A stretch of DNA of 53,187 nt, from the NCBI RefSeq assembly GCF_011800755.1, contig NZ_JAATJW010000012.1, positions 1-53,187 of the forward strand, given 5' to 3'. Positions 51,601-53,187 of this stretch are shown here, one piece after another. Source of the stretch: Listeria valentina. Its GTDB lineage: Bacteria > Bacillota > Bacilli > Lactobacillales > Listeriaceae. The position numbers were made by a program, and so were the translations under genes. Each line of letters starts with the position of its first letter. The first letter of the stretch is position 1. The notes beneath the pieces were generated by a model. The model did not search any database. It was not told where the DNA came from and worked only from the letters and a program-made list of their open reading frames with translations.

Positions 51601-53108
51601 AAGAACCACTTACGCTTGATCTTGCGAAAGATGGGCATTTAGCAGTCTTTTCAAGTCCAGGATACGGAAAATCAACTTTCCTTCAAACAGTTGCGATGGA
51701 TCTTGCTCGAGAGCATAGTCCAGAACGGTTGCATATCTACTTGCTAGATTTAGGAACGAATGGTCTTTTACCGCTTAAGGATCTGCCACAAGTTGCGGAT
51801 ACGATCATGGTGGATGAAGAAATCAAGATGCAAAAGCTGATTCGCCGGATTACGCGTGAACTTAAAGTTCGGAAGCAAAAACTGAGCGAATATGGGGTTG
51901 CGAACATTGGCATGTATGAAAAAGCTAGCGGGACAGAGGTTCCTTCGATTCTACTTGTGATCGATGCGTTTGACTCGGTTGCGGAATCGCCATACAAAGA
52001 TGACTTTGAAAGACTAGTTGCGCAAGTGGCTCGTGAAGGTGCGGGCGTTGGGATTCATCTTGCGATTAGTGCGGTACGTTCAAATGCGATTCGGATTCAA
52101 GTGCTTGCAAATATTAAGACGCAGATTGCGCTTTACATGATTGACCCGACGGAACCACGCAATATTGTAGGGAAAACCGACTTGACGATTGAGGAAATCG
52201 CGGGGCGTGGACTTGTGAAACTTGAGAACCCAACTTCGTTCCAAACGGCACTTCCAGTTGCGGGTGCGGATACGCTTGAGATTATCGAGAATCTGCAGTC
52301 GGAAAGTAAGCGAATGAGCGAGGCGTGGACTGGCAGCGTGCCGGATGCGATTCCGATGGTACCTGATGTTCTGCCGATTGCGGAATACTTGGAGAAGAAA
52401 GAAGTAACCGAGATGCTCGAAAACGGGGGAATCCCATTTGCGGTCGATTTCGAAGATGTTCAGCCGTTTGACTTATCACTAAATCAGCGTGGTCATACTC
52501 TCGTTCTTGCAGACTCGCCTGATGTTGTGGAACGGTCGATGCAATCGATCTTGGAAATGGCTGTGAAGAGCGTGGGCATTCAAGTGGCGTTGTTTGATAA
52601 TGGTTCAACTCGTTTTGGTACATACCAAAATCAAGTCGATTTATATGCGAGCGACGAGGCGAGCTTTACTTCTACGATCGTTGAGCTTTCAGGTGCATTT
52701 GAAAATCGTGAACATGCTTGGCGAGATGTTCAGGCTACTGGCGTCACCTTGCAAGAGTTTTCGAAGCAATTTGAACCGATCGTTGTGCTTGTGGCAGATA
52801 CGGCATTCTTAGCAGAGACTGTTGCGCTTGATGCACAGAAACCACTCCAAAAACTTGTGGAGCAAGGCGAGAAGATGGGCATCTACTTTGTTGCTGGTGC
52901 TGTAAGTGGGCAAATTTACCGCGCTTACGACGACATTTCAGGCGTATTCAAGAAACAAAAAGTCGGCATCTTAGTGGGCAGAATCATCGATCAAAATGTG
53001 CTTGAAGTTATGAACAAGCCATATAAAGAACAACCGCTACCGCCATATGAAGCTTACTATATCAGACAGGGGCAAGCTGAGCGGATCAAACTGGTTGCTC
53101 CACTATAA
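48609..53108 (+). CDS. essC: Type VII secretion FtsK/SpoIIIE ATPase EssC
   Basis: A 1499-residue motor of the T7SS. The N-terminus has FHA-like domains (about 1-180), followed by two TM helices (about 232-280). Three ATPase modules follow: D1 with Walker A GTTGSGKS near 672-679, D2 with Walker A in SSPGYGKST near 1015-1023, and D3 with a degenerate P-loop (LADSPDVVERS) from about 1265. It recognises and drives export of EsxA and other substrates. The ATG at 48609 is seven bases after GGGGAG; the ATG at 48603 is too close. C-terminal sequences of EssC vary by strain and specify effector sets. Only 79 bases of the window remain after its stop. Confidence 0.95.
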   Translation: MGQNTLLIVSNGKACHKQHVSPDKVTEISGNKEATVFYPEFPEAVNVRFEDDMWMAGNTALELDQKQELEVGENERLSFYLTENVDVQSFDTAGKLVLTFGAGKENDVMLAGTNADFVFVRDDKMQTFSVQVFAGEVYHNFERLTGRMELQVGDQLYVDGITLTIGQDDLTVAAVKSRISTNLAPLFAADNAFGPDYPDYHRSPRIIYRAPEDKFTLAKPSAAPAKPSEGLLKLILPPLVMIAITVLISIFQPRGIYILMTLAMTGMTVIMSLVTYIKNRKEYKVKTKEREESYDLYLKRRTKDFHQASEKQRQALLYHYPSVEEIAEMATRVDSRIYEKTRLHHDFLTFRVGTGTEPISFSVDYKEEEFSQDKDPLAEAASRLKGQYIDVNNVPVATDLMNGPVGYIGPRGLVLEQLQMLVMQTALFHSYYDLQFVTIFPEEEKKNWEWMRWLPHANLRDVNVRGFVYHERSRDQVLNSLYQILKERKQALAERPNKNEKLFFAPHYVVLITDEKLILDHTVMEFFNEDPSELGVSLVFVQDVMQSLPEHVRTVVDIRDHRSGNIILEQGDLVNRAFAPDHLPEDFDKEMISRALAPLNHLQNLKNSIPESVTFLEMYNVERVEELNIGNRWTQNETYKSLAVPLGLRGKDDIVNLNLHEKAHGPHGLVAGTTGSGKSEIIQSYIISLAVNFHPYEVAFLLIDYKGGGMANLFKNMPHLLGTITNLDGAQSMRALASIKAELQKRQRLFGEHDVNHINQYQKLYKQGKASEPMPHLFLISDEFAELKSEQPEFMKELVSTARIGRSLGIHLILATQKPSGVVDDQIWSNSKFKLALKVQNASDSNEILKTPDAADITLPGRAYLQVGNNEIYELFQSAWSGADYVPDKEDVDYLDTTIYAINELGQYDILTEDLSGLDKKEDLTKLPSELDAVIDYIHEYTEAEGIEPLPRPWLPPLEEKIFLPELHPVDYMTEWASEKAPLLATIGFLDIPEMQAQEPLTLDLAKDGHLAVFSSPGYGKSTFLQTVAMDLAREHSPERLHIYLLDLGTNGLLPLKDLPQVADTIMVDEEIKMQKLIRRITRELKVRKQKLSEYGVANIGMYEKASGTEVPSILLVIDAFDSVAESPYKDDFERLVAQVAREGAGVGIHLAISAVRSNAIRIQVLANIKTQIALYMIDPTEPRNIVGKTDLTIEEIAGRGLVKLENPTSFQTALPVAGADTLEIIENLQSESKRMSEAWTGSVPDAIPMVPDVLPIAEYLEKKEVTEMLENGGIPFAVDFEDVQPFDLSLNQRGHTLVLADSPDVVERSMQSILEMAVKSVGIQVALFDNGSTRFGTYQNQVDLYASDEASFTSTIVELSGAFENREHAWRDVQATGVTLQEFSKQFEPIVVLVADTAFLAETVALDAQKPLQKLVEQGEKMGIYFVAGAVSGQIYRAYDDISGVFKKQKVGILVGRIIDQNVLEVMNKPYKEQPLPPYEAYYIRQGQAERIKLVAPL

Positions 53109-53187
53109 GAAGTCTAGTGGTAATAAGTCAAGCTGAACTTTTAAATTATTTTCAAGGAAAAACTAATTTTTGAGCGCACTGAACTAA

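Overview
The window is chromosomal DNA of a low-to-moderate GC Gram-positive bacterium, most likely a Listeriaceae member (Listeria sensu lato). This is inferred from the style of the DacA-type carboxypeptidase, the esxA-esaA-essA-esaB-essB-essC order of the type VII secretion locus, WxL cell-wall proteins, Listeria-style Ig repeats, paired SMR genes under a guanidine-I riboswitch, and strong AGGAGG-type ribosome binding sites with some TTG and GTG starts. The species cannot be fixed by eye. No rRNA, tRNA, CRISPR array, intact insertion sequence or prophage was seen.

Layout. (1) 0.1-6.5 kb: two HutC/GntR regulators, a mannose-family PTS (IIB, IIC, IID, IIA) and two SIS-domain proteins. This gene set resembles the gfr (glucoselysine/fructoselysine) systems. 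It is preceded by a sigma-A promoter with a cre site over its -10 box. (2) 6.5-10.2 kb: a D,D-carboxypeptidase, a DUF805 membrane protein, a guanidine-I riboswitch controlling gdnCD, and a decayed gene. (3) 10.2-17.9 kb: a complete anaerobic L-ascorbate operon ulaG-A-B-C-D-E-F, ending in a PRD-type regulator that has lost several phosphorylation sites. (4) 17.9-19.6 kb: serS behind a serine T-box. (5) 19.6-26.4 kb: two paralogous Mga/AtxA-like regulators on the minus strand, flanking an EAL-only protein and an 80-residue orphan. The second regulator diverges from a large secreted Ig-repeat protein.

(6) 26.4-38.2 kb: a lipoprotein followed by a polysaccharide cluster. It encodes a UDP-ManNAc dehydrogenase type enzyme, chain-length regulator, BY-kinase, TagA/WecG transferase, acyltransferase, Wzy-like polymerase, GT4 transferase, TagO/WecA initiator, a DUF6625-like glycosyltransferase and a Wzx flippase, and ends with a small excisionase-like HTH protein. 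The gene set predicts a Wzx/Wzy polymer with a GlcNAc-ManNAc(A) start, as in enterobacterial common antigen or teichuronic-like polymers. (7) 38.2-41.2 kb: a compact WxL module of two WxL proteins and one DUF916/DUF3324 partner. (8) 41.2-42.7 kb: two GNAT acetyltransferases. (9) 42.8-53.1 kb: the T7SS core. Its effector region lies beyond the right edge.

The parts most worth following up are the regulatory/surface block at 19.6-38 kb and the double-deglycase PTS operon. In the former, Mga-like regulators, an EAL protein, an anchorless Ig-repeat protein and an unusual polysaccharide cluster lie side by side. All identifications come from reading the sequence. No database search was possible.
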